Shown piece by piece: positions 23,246 to 34,079 of a stretch of DNA of 64,000 nucleotides (its first letter is position 1; each line of letters opens with the position of its first letter). The notes below the pieces were generated by a model. The model was not told where the DNA came from. It made no database searches and worked only from the letters and a program-made list of their open reading frames with translations. The DNA is from Bimuria novae-zelandiae CBS 107.79 (taxonomy: Eukaryota; Ascomycota; Dothideomycetes; Pleosporales; Didymosphaeriaceae). The stretch spans positions 1,530,856-1,594,855 of the forward strand of contig ML976656.1 in assembly GCA_010015655.1 (NCBI GenBank), given 5' to 3'. Position numbers and translations under genes: made by a program.

Positions 23246-24651
23246 CTAATAATACTAAAAATAATAATAAGACCTTGCTTGCTGCTATTAATAAGTTTAC
23301 TAATAAGTATTTTTATATTAGCCAGCAATAATAAATCTAATATACTAAGTATATAATAAACTTTATTATAAAGGCTTTTATATATAGTAAAGATTAAAGT
23401 AAATTTAAAGTTAAACGATCTCGAGCGTCGCCTGTAGAATTATATATAATATTTAAAAAAAAAAAAAAAGGTGTTATTAGTAAGCTATATAATTTTATTA
23501 ACTTAGTGTGCGCCTTATATAAATAATAACGCCTATTTATAGGTATATAATAAGATCTACTTAATAAGGACTAGCTCTTTAACTTTAGCACTCTTAGTTT
23601 AGTACAAGATAATAGTATTAAGTAGTATAGTATATATACAATGCGACTACGTTGCCTAGAGCTTTAAAGGCCTATTTAACTCTACACTAAATATCTACGC
23701 GACGACCTTACTACTAGTAATAGTAATTATAATCTTCTTATTAATAGACTATTAGACAACGACTAGGACGAAGTTTAGGTAATTTGCAACGTCCTACAAG
23801 TCTTTTATAAAAACTGTAGATCTCTCAAAGGCAGCACCGGCAGCAGCGGTTTTAGCAGTTTATGGCAGACAGTCTTCAACATGCAGGAAATCTATAAGGT
23901 CCTCACTAACGACGTCTCTGAGTTCGAGCACTACGCGCAGTCTAAATACCTACAAAGTGGTGTTGCCTTTGCTAAGGAGAAACTCGACTCGTATTTCCAG
24001 TGGCTGGTAATTGACCCAGATCCATCACTCTACTGCGTGGCAACTGCTCTACACCCACGTCTCCGTCTCCGCTGGTTTCAAACTCACTGGAGTCATCACG
24101 ATAGCTAGGTCAGGAAGGCCAGAAAGTCGCTTGAAAACACCTTTGCCATGTACTTACAGGCCGAGCAACTGGACGAAGATGACGACGAGGAGTCAACTCC
24201 AAGAGATGAGGATAGGCGTAAGGTGCCAGGTGCCTATAAAACAAGCGCTCGCCGTCAACGTACAATGTGGCTGGATCCCATGCTCCTCACCAGCCAGAGG
24301 TCTCGCAAGCGTATAAAACAGAGCTCACAGCTAGAGGAGTATAACGATAGCGTACTCGAGGACCTACAGCTTGCCCGAACAGAGCAGCGTCTGTCAGATT
24401 TACTAGACGACCCTCACCGGTGGTGGGTAGAAGTAGGTCAAAAACGGTACCCAATTGTCTTCAAGATGGCTATGGATCACCTCTCTGTGGCAGCCACCTC
24501 GTGCGACTGCGAGCGCTTTTTCTCCTCTGCCAAACGTACAGTCACGTGCGATCGCAATTCACTATCGTTAGAGACGATTGAGGCCTGTCAACTACAGAAG
24601 AACTGGCTGAGGAGAGACGCCGTGCTAAGTTACCTATATAAATAATAAGGA
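23246..24651 (+). pseudogene. hAT-1 transposase, C-terminal part with hAT dimerisation domain
   Basis: Continuation of the gene split at 6271. Up to about 23770 it is saturated with stops. From about 23810 it reads almost cleanly: GFSSLWQTVFNMQEIYKVLT, then a block with one TAG at about 24106, then ATSCDCERFFSSAKRTVT and IEACQLQKNWLRRD, which is the hATC dimerisation domain (24470-24620). The ending is TAATAA at about 24643. The change from heavy to almost no RIP is abrupt. An A-tract of 15 lies at 23457-23471. Confidence 0.85.
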
Positions 24652-24890
24652 GAAACAGGAGGCAGAGGTTGCCGAAGACGACGCTGCTAGCATGGAGGAT
24701 CTAGACGACGACGATCCCGAAGACCTCTATTTACAGGACTTTCCTAATTAGGAAATATTACGGCCGTACTATTAATACCGTACTGGCTTTCGAACCGTAG
24801 CGTACGTACCGTATTAGCTAGCAACCGTAACGTAACCGTAGCGAGGTCGAACAGTACGTACTACGTACTGTTGGACGCGCTGGGCTCACG

Positions 24891-26356
24891 TTCCGTAATG
24901 TATAGACGTTAAAGGGGACGCGGGAGGTATTAGATTATTAGATCCTTTCTAGGTAACTGGGAGCCTAATAGTCGAAGTTTTGTTAATGCACTATGCTCGG
25001 GTTTGGAAGACTAGTGGAAAGAATCTCGAGTCTGATCCCAAAAGACCTATAGGTGTTTATGGTATAGCGAGGCGTTAAGGTTGATCGGTCGGATGTGATA
25101 GGCTGGCTTTATGAGCGGGTAGACGTAGACTATATAGAAAGAATTGGGATCCATCGAGGCAAGTTGGTCCGTGTATAGAGATCCGTGGTTTAGGAAAGGC
25201 TTGAGGTCCGTGCATTCACTGCAGTCGAGATTTTCGGCTAATTTCTTCGGTCTTGATTTATTTGAGAGCATGGGGTTAACAGGTACTAAAATATTTGCAT
25301 GCGTGACAGCGATGAGTCTTATTAAGCTTACTGTTGCTTAATTTTGCAGAAATGCACGCATATGCCTTCCAAGGTTATTATGTTGACAACTGTAAGAGCA
25401 ATCTATGTTGAGTCCCTTAAACAAATATAAAAGAAAGAAAAGTTTAGGTATGATTAGTCAAACAGTACAAAGGATCCAATCAAACGCTCTTTCAAGGTGT
25501 CTTTTATCGCTGTTATCGATCGCTAGGTTAAGCTCTATCATTCCACGTACCTGCACGGACTTCAATTTACATACTCAGCTTGCACGTATGCATCCAACTT
25601 CTCTAGCCAGAATTTAACGCCAGTAGAAAATCTCTGAAATTTCTTAGATAATGCAGTTCTAATATGCGAATTCCAGAACAACTCATCAACACCAAATATG
25701 CACACTGGCCTCTGAGACCAAATTCCACGCAATACAGTCGCGATTTGGTGGTTTAGTAGCTTTTATTAGATGAGTTTAGATTCTTTGTGTAGATCATAGC
25801 CGAAATATGCTTCGTAAACATTTTTCATGCAAAAGCAACTCATAGCAAGTCATTCAAAAGCTACTATTGCGTACAATGAGCGAAAAGGGTATGGCTCTGC
25901 AAACTGATATCACAAATACTCTAATTCTCGTCAGTGTGTATACTTACATGTTCACTATTGAGACCATCTCATAGCACATATAGACTTACGTATAAATCTT
26001 TGTTCTTTCACTACTATGATAATCTTTATACTGCTATTACCTTTGCCAATAAGAGACAATCTCTCTCCCAGTAATCGGAGGACACAGAAAGGCAGCAAGC
26101 AAGTGGATTAGTTTTTAAGAAAGACAAGAAAAAGCCTTCATTTTCCTTGCGCACTGAAGGTCACTCTTGTTACATGAGAGCAACCTTGCATCTGCAGTGC
26201 CTTTCTCCAAACCGTGAATATTTCCATATATATATTACTGAAAAATTTCTACAGATGCCACTACCAATTAGTACAAAGCGTCTTTTCGAAAGTGGCTAGA
26301 TGAAATGATCCCGAAGCCCAACTATCCTCCCACAGCACGCATACTTCTTACAGTTG
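24891..26356. other. Unique sequence without recognisable gene
   Basis: About 1.5 kb of ordinary-composition DNA to the right of hAT-1, with CpA/TpG retained, so probably single copy. Only short frames with no family resemblance are present (for example 25405-25617). It could be the flanking region or a degraded 3' part of the RING pseudogene, which ends near 26357. I see no repeat or RNA gene here. Confidence 0.4.
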
Positions 26357-26524
26357 CTATGGTTTGGGCACTAAAGACCGCATCGCCCTACCATTCTATT
26401 CCTCTACCCACTTTTTGACTTGCCTAGGTTGTTCGGATCCTTTTGCTGCGTCGTTCCAAAGCTCTAGCAGTTCCCGACGTTTTTGTGGCGTCTCGAGGAT
26501 AAATTAGAATAGCCAGCCAAATTA

Positions 26525-28629
26525 CAGTGACCGTGCACGCCGTGCACACCTTCGGGTCGTGCACGCCTTGGCGACCTGCTACACATCTCAAAAATGAGGC
26601 TATAGAGCCACGTATAATAGCTATTATCGCAAGAATTTTTATTATAATAGTCTACTAAGTTCTATAGTGCTTACCCTACTCCTATTTCTTATTTAGCTTT
26701 ATTTTGCGGCTGCTGCGCGTGGTAACTAGTAGAGGTACCAGCGACGGCGACGCCTTAATAATAACGCAAGTAGCACTACGCGCACGCTATTTTTTAGCTA
26801 TAGGCTTTATAGAAGACTTACTTAAGGCCTTGCGCTTACCTATTTTAAATATTTATATAAATTTAGTAGCGTCGCGCTCTTATTTCTTTTATTACTTCTT
26901 AGCATTATTAGTAGCCTTTTTCCTTGCTTTCTCTTCCCTTACCCTCTCTTGTTCTACACGCCTCTACTACTTATCCCGCTTATCTTAAAGCTTCTTCTAG
27001 GCTTTTAGCTCCTTCTAATAAGCTTTATCTACCTTCTCTTGTAGATTTTGCTCCTTATTAGCCTCGTAGCGCTCCTTAGCTTGGCGGATCTTACAAGGGG
27101 ACTAAAGAATAGCTATACTATAAAACTCTTTATAATACTACAGGTCAAGCCTCCTTTACTTATTTTTAGAGGGCTTAAGCTTTTTAATTACGTTGCGTAG
27201 GCCTTCGTTTTCAAGCTATACAAGCTGTGTATGGGCAGAGAGATGGGAGATAGTACGCCTCAACTGCTGCACCTCCTCTGCGTCCTGATTCTCCACCACC
27301 TGGGCCAGTATTTGGATAGCTTGCTTCCAGTTATCTACTGCAATTGGTGAAGGTGTACGAGGCAGCCGCCTGCGCTTATTCTAGAATCTATTAATAATTA
27401 TAGCTGCGTTTGGTGGCGATAGGCCCGTGACTTCAAAGGCCTTAAGGATAAGGCTTAGGGTGAAGGTTCTTATCTAGGACTTATAGAATAGGCGGAAGAA
27501 GTCGCGCTTCTTCACACCCACTAGGCCTTGAGTACTGTGAAGGTGTTCAGTGAGCTGGTTTGTGTAGCTTGTACCCAGAGGTGAGAAGAGTGCTACATCG
27601 AGCGGCTACAGCGTGTGGGTACTGTGAGGAGGGAACACTAGTAGTAGTATCCTATTCCTATCGCAGTACTTGATGAAGGACCAGGTTATATGCGAGCCGT
27701 GGCTGTCTACTATAAGTAGTCGCTAACTTCTGCGTGCCTTCTCTCGAGTGTAGTGATTAAAGACCTGTTCTAGCCACGTAAGGCCAACCTCGTTGTTTGT
27801 CTAGCCTAAGGGCGTTATAGTAATAAACACTGAGTGCTTTTCTGCGTCTATATCCTCCACCCAGGACGATTGTATCTCGTTGGGAGCGCCTGGATAGATG
27901 ACGCCTAGAGGCAGTGCCGAACCATCAGCGCAGACGCTTGCGAGTATCGACACCCACTGCCTATTGCCGTCTTGCATAGGCTGGCGCCTTGTTTTTAACT
28001 CCACAAAAGCCCTACTAAACACTCGTTTAGTGCGCCTATTAAGTACTCTAATCGCGAAGCCCTTCTTATCCATATTATATATATGCCATGGCTTAATTAA
28101 GTATTTGGTGATCTTGGAGTGCACAAGCTTAAAGTATTGTATGTACTTCTCGCTGCTATCGGCGTGGAGGCGCTGCGCATTAATAGCGTTGGCCCATTTA
28201 TATAGGAGCTGGTCGCGGTGACGGTCAAGGAAGCGAGTAACCCACGAGTCGGAGACCCTCTCTGCAGCCAATTCAGAAGCCATATTTTGTACTATCTGCC
28301 TTGTAGGAGGTAGGCCTCGCTTAGTAAGCTTAACTATAAACTTACAAAGCTCTCGCTCTTGTGTAAGGTAGAGTTTAAGTAGTTATTAATTAGCGTTAGC
28401 ACGCGACGCGACAACGCGTTAGTAATATCGCGATAAAGTTATGCGGCACATATTATATTTTTTTATAATTACCTAGTATAAAAGTTTACTTTCTATATTT
28501 ACTATATCTGCCTCTTTAAGCGCTTCTTCTAACGGCATTGTGGTGTTGAGTTATGTGGTTGAGGAGTATAGTAGATTTTTGGTGAGGGTGTGCACGGCCC
28601 GAAGGTGTGCACGGCGTGCACGGTTACTG
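26525..28629 (-). mobile_element. pogo-C DNA transposon (2105 bp)
   Basis: Inverted ends: CAGTGACCGTGCACGCCGTG at 26525 and the complement (CAGTAACCG...) ending at 28629, flanked by TA (26523-26524, 28630-28631). The TIR holds CGTGCACRCC-type units at 26532, 26541 and 26558; the last two are 17 bp apart. It carries a minus-strand transposase. It lies inside the RING-finger gene, whose sequence continues on both sides. Confidence 0.9.
26640..28538 (-). pseudogene. pogo-C transposase
   Basis: ATG at 28538 (MPLEEALKEADIVNIESKLL). N-terminal HTH part damaged; the second HTH is clean (VSDSWVTRFLDRHRDQLLYK) in the long open stretch 28283-27801. Catalytic core: WHIYNMDKKGFAIR (first Asp), LLIVDSHGSHITW (second Asp) and FPPHSTHTL-PLDVALFSPLG. 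C-terminal coiled coil with KKLKPSKNK near 27165 and a Lys/Glu-rich tail to about 26640. About 20 stops, most downstream. A fungal Fot1/pogo family member, distinct from pogo-A and pogo-B; closest in layout to pogo-B. Confidence 0.84.
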
Positions 28630-29668
28630 TAGCCTCTGTCTCGCGACGCAGCTTCGGCAGAACGTATTCACAGATAGCATTCCATCGCTTGGAGGCAACA
28701 TCGTCCATCTCCAACAAGTCGCCTCCCCGGAAGTCCTTCTTCATGGTAGCGATGGGAAGCTGCAGAAGCAGCACCGAAAGTAGGGCGAGCTGAGGGTGGT
28801 TCTCTTAGGTGCGGTTCAAGGGCGAAAACATTAGCACCTGCGATATTGGGCTGTGTGGACGCAAGTTCGCAACGATTTCCAGCACGCATCGTTGCATTTG
28901 CGGGAATGCCTTGGCTCTGTAAGAATTGTCGGCGGACAGCGGACAGAGTTTGATGAATAACTCTGCGCACTTGAAAAATTGCCAAATGACCGCTGCATGA
29001 CGAGCCTGCTCCTCAGTCTCCACACGCGGTGCGACATGTTTCAAATGGTTCTTGTAAAGATACACCACATTATTCCCTTCCCGTCGCCGAGAAAACTTCT
29101 TGTCGACTTCGCCAAACAAGCCATCTAGGTAAAACCTCTCTTCCTCCTCGAGGAATTTCCCAAAAACCTTTCGTAGCCACCGAGTAGTGATATCCGAACG
29201 CGCCTTGCTCGAGCGATAACCCTCCTCAAGCCACAGCCTTCGGAGCACGACTTGCAAGGTGCTCACCAGGTCCAGAAACAAATAATGCTGCTTAGGATGG
29301 TCCAAGAGTGCTTTCCACAGTGCGGTGGCATCCTTTAGCAAATCTGCATTCTTCTGCGCTGTCTGCAGAAACGATACACCATGCGGCGACGCAAGCAGAG
29401 GCAGCGACAGGTCTGGCAATCAGGGTATCTCGATCTCCTCCCTATCCTCGCCGTCATCATCGAACATCGGATCGCGACACATCGGGCACGTGTTTCCGCT
29501 AGGGCTGGACGACTTGGCCTAGTCTGCTATGCACTTTCTACCAAACATGTGCTTGCAGGGAAGGACAACGAGAACATGGTCAGCGGCGTTGAAGGCTTCG
29601 TAGCAAATGTCGCAAGCGGTGTCTGGGAGTTCGTCCAGGAAGTCTTCGGCGCTGTATAGGAGTGGCAT

Positions 29669-30251
29669 TTCAAGTTTGATGTTGTTTGACGAACTTCGAT
29701 GGTAGGTTGAGGTTTCTGGATCGCTGTAGTTCTAGAATCCGCACTTTCGGCAAAGAGGAGGTTCTCGGCTGCGAGGTGAGTCGTGTGCGCCTGATTCAGT
29801 CCCTGAAGTTGAGGTCGTTTAAGCAATTGGGTGTTGATTTTATAGTGATGGTAACACGACTTGTAAGAGGGTAGCTATATAAGTGAAGGCATAGCTAAAA
29901 CTCTCGAGCAGGAGGCTCGTGAGCATGCTCTAGGAGACCACGTGCCTGGATAATAGTGAAAGAGTACGACGGTAGTTTTAACCTTTCTTAAAACATGCGT
30001 AAAAATAATAGGGTTTCCTCATGATTAGCTGAAGAGCACATTGCTCAACAGAACCTCGATGCTACAACGAAAGCCACAGACGCCATCCTATAGTATGACC
30101 GAACAATTGTAGCTTACAATCCAGATCGCAGCCTCAAATCATGTCGTTGATCATGTCGCATTACTGTCTACTGGTTCGTACAAGAACAAAGTATCACAAA
30201 AGTCACCACTCGCCTACCCACCACCAGCAATCTCACATTCATCTCAGACTT
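29669..30251. other. Intergenic region between RING pseudogene and DLH-like gene
   Basis: About 580 bp lying upstream of the RING ATG and downstream of the DLH-like stop. It has no coding frame of note and no repeat. Confidence 0.4.
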
Positions 30252-31639
30252 TCACCAGTCATCAATCATATCGTTCGTATCCTCGCTTTCAAAATCCATA
30301 ATCTTCCGCGCAGCCTCGCTCCCAGCCACAGGCAGCATCTCGAGCCCCTGCTTCTTGGCCTCCTCAGGCACCTGATCGGGATCCAGCAGCCCCACTTGGA
30401 ACAAGACACTCGCCTGATCCCAGTACAGGCGCTCACTCCACACCTTCCCGCCGCGCATGCCGACGATGCTGACGACGACGATCTCGACCTTCTTGCCGGT
30501 GGGCTTGACGCTGGGGAGCACCCACGGCATGTCAATGGTGTGGCTGAACTGGACGTACAGCTCGTCGACGATGCGGTCGACGCCGACAGTGCGGGAGATG
30601 AGGCGCAGGTGGAGGGCGGGGAGCTGGTCGGCCATGAAGTACTCGCGGTAGAAACGGGTGAGTTCCTCGTGGCCGCGGCCGCCAACGAGCGTTGGTGTGA
30701 AGTTGACAAAGGGCGCAGGCTCCGTCGTGTAGGTCTCCATGATTTTCTTGGTGCTTCGACCGTGAAATTTTTCTGTTCTGGATTAACTACGTTTCTGGAT
30801 AGGCTGTTTGTTGGGAGCGGGCAAATGCGTACGTTCCACATTCTCCTCCCACACACGTTGAAGATCGACCTCTGCGCCGAAGCCCCGTCGTACTACGTCG
30901 AGACTACGGCTCCACGCTAGCGCATCTGCGACGGCGTCGTACTCATCGAGATCGTGCTCGGCGAACCCCGCATCGACGCCCTCGTATGTCCATACCGGGT
31001 ACTCGATCCGGCTCTGCAGCCCGCCGGTCCCGATGCCGGGTGTGATGCGCTTCCGCACTGTCCTCTTCTTTCCTTGAATGCCTAGTACTTCCGGTCTCCT
31101 CGTCACGCCAACCGTCGACTCTTCTTCGCCCGTCCCTTGCGCAAGGTGGACTAGAACCCGGAAGGACGACGAAAAGCGGTGTCTCGGATCGGGAATGGAG
31201 CTCGGGTAGTAAGCGACTAGGCTGCACAACTTGCTCGTGCTCGTCTTTGGCTCGGAGTACACTTCGAGACAGATGGACGCCGCGTCACCAAAAGCTGCAC
31301 TCGATTTGTCAATTTGGCGTTGCACACGATGCGAAAGAGGAGCGCTCAAGCGGACTTGGGGTATCGCGTGCGCGCAGGCTGTTCGGCATGGAGGGGTCCT
31401 GTACCTACGATCCCATATCGCTCACCGATGCCCATACTGTCGCCCAAGTGGTGCAACGTGTTGACGTATGTCTTCCCTCCTTTGCCCATCGGTACGTACT
31501 TGACGTTGAAGCCTTCGTCACGCCATGCGCGCAGCGTCTCGACGTCGAAATCGTCGTCCTCGGCCGTCACGTAGAGCGTCGGGGTGCTGTGGGTGAAGGA
31601 CAGCCAGCCGTTGCGGTCGGCGAGGTACTGGAGCGCCAT
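30252..31639 (-). CDS. Dienelactone-hydrolase-like protein with C-terminal SnoaL/NTF2-like domain, three exons
   Basis: Exons 31639-31405, 31294-30833 and 30772-30252 join to 405 codons plus stop. Introns of 110 bp (GTACAG...TGCAG) and 60 bp (GTACGC...ACAG) keep the frame: YGIVAFGDAASICLEV and ENVEQKFHGRSTKK span the joins. The N-terminal half resembles the carboxymethylenebutenolidase (alpha/beta hydrolase) fold of a fungal family annotated as dienelactone hydrolase. The nucleophile motif GxCxGG is not seen, so hydrolase activity is doubtful. The C-terminal half (FVNFTPTLVGG, LISRTVGVDRIVDELYV, RLYWDQASVLFQVGLLDP) is SnoaL-like, as in small polyketide-cyclase-type proteins. No nonsense changes; likely functional and cytosolic. 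Specific substrate unknown. Confidence 0.82.
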
Positions 31640-32052
31640 CTATGCTGTCCCGTTGGCAGCGATTATTTGTTCGCGTGGGGGGCAGGGCTCGACGACGATG
31701 CGACGGATGTTGTTGTCGAAGTGGGACGCGCGGAAGGAGCGAACGACTCGTCGGGCGGGTGGTCGCATGATAGCGGTGATATATGGGGACGCGGCTGGTG
31801 CTCCATCACAGGTGCGAATCCTGCTGGTACACCACAGAGAGGGGTGGTGGGGTTAAAGCCTCCACTCGCTCGATGACGTCGCCCGCTCCGGAGTGGACGG
31901 AGACGCCTGTTTGTGCGGTGCAGGCTTAGCCGTCGAGCCCGGTCGACGCTAATTCGTCCGTGGTGGTAATGCAAATATTCTAATCAGCCCGTACATGTGC
32001 AACGTAGGCACCTCTACTACCCGGAAGTGAATTACAGGCACTGATCATTGAC
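31640..32052. other. Upstream region of the DLH-like gene
   Basis: About 410 bp of GC-rich sequence, presumably the promoter of the minus-strand gene ending at 30252. Frames here are not coding-like. No clear TATA box or repeat. Confidence 0.35.
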
Positions 32053-32465
32053 TCACCAAGACTCATCGAGTGGAGACGCCTTCGGCCCTTCTTGAAATCC
32101 CCTTGGCACCTCCAGACGTCGAAGGAAATGTGATCGTACCACCAATCGCCTCGTGGGAATTTGGGTCATCCAACCCACTCCCGGTTCTCGTGGCACCATT
32201 CGACCATTCGCTCTTTCGAGGGCACACTTTGGGTAGGCATACAGCACGGTTGCCCACTTAGGATGATGGGAGAGCACATCTCCGAAGCAAGATCTGATCG
32301 GATCGATCTCGTAGCCTTTGCCTATGATGGCCATCATCTCAACACTCCCTCAACACCCCACCATACGAGGTCGCTGCCTATTGCGCGCACGTTGATGCCT
32401 GGAGGAGACATATAGTGACTCACACGGGCACGGTTGGGAACGTTCCACTCGATGGCTGCTTCCAT
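32053..32465 (-). CDS. Hypothetical protein, possibly partial
   Basis: Two minus-strand frames probably belong together. From ATG 32465: MEAAIEWNVPNRARVSHYMS and on to VWWGVEG near 32350. From 32337: MMAIIGKGYEIDPIRSCFGD through to ASPLDESW with stop at 32053. They are offset by one base, so a short intron or a frameshift joins them near 32340. Tryptophan- and proline-rich; family not recognised. Codon composition is normal. It follows the F-box-like fragment on the same strand; it could be a separate small gene or part of that degenerate locus. Confidence 0.35.
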
Positions 32466-32575
32466 CTCCAGGAGAGAAGGTCTGAAACCGTAGGATCTTC
32501 AAACGCATTGCTGCCATCAATCGCTGTCAAGGTCTTCACAGACATGACGCCATTCTTGGTGTTAACGCGGACGCC

Positions 32576-32848
32576 CTACTGGCTGGAGTAGCGAAAAAGA
32601 GCGGCAGTGCGGCTGAACGAGCAATGGATCAAGTGCAGCCGCTTAAGTACTGGAAGATCCGGCCACAGATGTGGCTCCTCAATATGGTTTAATTTGTAGT
32701 AAGTAGTCGGTGTGTGTTGACCCACACGAATCCGTGGAAATGTCCATGAAATTGGCGACGTTTCAAGGATGCAAGGAGAACAAAGCTCTAGAACGAGATG
32801 TCCTTTGCTGACTTCCGCGAAGCTTCTGCAGGTCAGGCGAAGTTTTCC
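32576..32848 (-). pseudogene. F-box/leucine-rich-like fragment
   Basis: Minus-strand frame reading GKLRLTCRSFAEVSKGHLVL and, further on, EEPHLWPDLPVLKRLHLIHC, ending at TAG 32576-32578. The first part resembles the end of a fungal F-box (LxxxCRxFxxxxxPHL); the second resembles leucine-rich repeat strands. F-box proteins recruit substrates to SCF ubiquitin ligases. No start codon and no clear joining exon, so I treat it as a fragment. Resemblance is by pattern only. Confidence 0.35.
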
Positions 32849-32866
32849 GACACTGGAGTGCCCATA

Positions 32867-33565
32867 TCAGCAAAGATAGCGTGAGACAATTCGCTGGTCA
32901 GCGTTTGAGTGGGCAACCGGTTCCTGGTCACGACTGCCTCCTGCGCAGCTCGAAACCGTCCTGTCCTTCCCTCGAATTATCTTCACACATTCCATCTTCC
33001 CGCTTCGATGACCACTTCTCGTAATCCGCGGGCTTATCATCGTTGGCATTGCCGTTGTGAGCAAACTGGGCCATTGAAGAACTCCGGTGATCGCGATATA
33101 CAACGCCAGTCGTGGTGGATACCTCTGACAATAAGGTGCTCGAAGCCAGAAATCGGCCGAAAGTGCAGCACGGTTGTTGTTTCGCTTTTCGGTAAAGCTC
33201 TGCAAACCTCTCGTGCGGTTTCTCTGGAATGTGCGCAGTTGATGAAGAGCAGAAGGTTCGGATGTTTCCAAGGTAGTCGAGGAAAGAGCGATAGGGAAAG
33301 CACGCTAAACTGCCTCGGGACGCGAGACTAAAAAAAGCGCGGCAACCAGAACGGCTCTAATGCGACTGAGCTCTCCATGGAATCCCGGAGACTGTGGCAT
33401 ATTAAAGGTAAAATGATTCATCTGAATGACATACGCGAATCGCAGCTTGGTTGTTGGAAGAGGAGGTGTGGTACGGGCGTTAGGAAGGCCAAACGGGATG
33501 AGTCTCAAGATTGCCAATGAGTTATCCGTTTTCACAATTCTCTCGCGAACTCTGTGGTACAACAT
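32867..33565 (-). pseudogene. Hypothetical protein gene with one in-frame TAG
   Basis: ATG 33565 opens a frame of 232 codons to 32867, interrupted only by TAG at 33305-33307 (context PEAV-stop-RAFPIALSS). An in-frame TAG just upstream of the ATG supports this start. The early part (YHRVRERIVKTDNSLAILRL) has the flavour of fungal proteins that sense their N-terminus with a 2EXR/F-box-like helix pair, but this is weak. Its end lies next to the F-box-like fragment on the same strand, so the two may be one eroded gene. Function unknown. Confidence 0.35.
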
Positions 33566-34079
33566 GGGCTAACGATCTCTGCATTATCTACATACTATTT
33601 TGATAGCAACAAGTGCCTTATTTCTTTACCAGAGTTGCGGATGTCGAACCATTTAGCGTGAATTGTTCAGCCCGTGTGTACTCTGGGTCCTTAACTATGG
33701 CAGCGGATACCCCACAGGTTACCAACAACAACTCCATACTTATTTCAAACATAATGTTTCAAACATAATGTTCCCATACCACGAGCATACCTTAATCATC
33801 TTCCGTCAACTCGCTTTGTCTTACGGGGGTTACTCATAGCCCAGTAACGATGGGTTTTCAGAGGCTCACTGGCTTTCCGGGTTCGAAGCGGCGCGAGATA
33901 CCTGCCGACTCGTCACGCGAGCAATCCAAAACTCCTGGTCCCAAACAGACGAGCTTGATGCCTCTACAAATACTTCTTCTCTAAGCCGTGATCACGACTG
34001 GATCAAGCGAATCTTCAGGCTTACCTGCCTTCTCAAATCTAGCAAGGTCATCTGTAACAGCAGCTCAGACCTTACCGAG
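33566..34079. other. Intergenic region upstream of kinase pseudogene
   Basis: About 510 bp between two diverging loci. It contains a short tandem duplication TTTCAAACATAATG twice at 33746-33770. No gene is seen. Confidence 0.4.

Larger units (their letters stand above)
4803..24882 (+). mobile_element. hAT-1 DNA transposon, expanded to 20 kb by nested insertions
   Basis: Terminal inverted repeats start CAGCGCGTCCAACAGTACGT at 4803 and end with the complement at 24882. Flanks GGCTCAAG (4795-4802) and GGCTCACG (24883-24890) match at 7 of 8 positions, the 8 bp duplication expected of hAT elements. Subterminal regions (4820-4945 and 24755-24875) are crowded with TACGG/CCGTA motifs, typical of hAT transposase binding arrays. 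The transposase is split by Copia-1: front part before 6271, back part from 23246. Without insertions the element is about 3.1 kb. Confidence 0.87.
26357..29668 (-). pseudogene. RING-finger protein gene, broken by pogo-C and three nonsense codons
   Basis: ATG at 29668. Residues 19-65 form a RING-type zinc finger: CDICYEAF, then LPCKHMFGRKC and CPMCRDPMF, a probable E3 ubiquitin ligase fold. The second metal site has Gly where His/Cys is common, a variant I believe occurs in fungal RINGs. One frame stays open from 29668 to 28632 except for TAG (29519-29521, expected Trp), TGA (29420-29422) and TAA (28805-28807). All three can be single G:C-to-A:T changes. pogo-C then interrupts it. Beyond, at 26520-26400, a helical segment follows (QKRRELLELWNDAAKGSEQP) in a shifted frame. 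A probable stop is near 26357. The 3' boundary is uncertain. Confidence 0.75.

Noticed and set aside
24891..25617. Small frames 25047-25271, 25144-25341 and 25405-25617
   Set aside because: No family, overlapping on both strands, no start context or splice pattern that improves them.
26704..28221. Plus-strand frames in pogo-C
   Set aside because: Antisense of the transposase coiled coil and catalytic core; no family resemblance.
30141..31876. Long plus-strand frames (30141-30920, 31247-31876)
   Set aside because: They overlap the spliced minus-strand DLH/SnoaL gene, whose exon joins and homology are convincing; the plus frames are GC-rich shadows.
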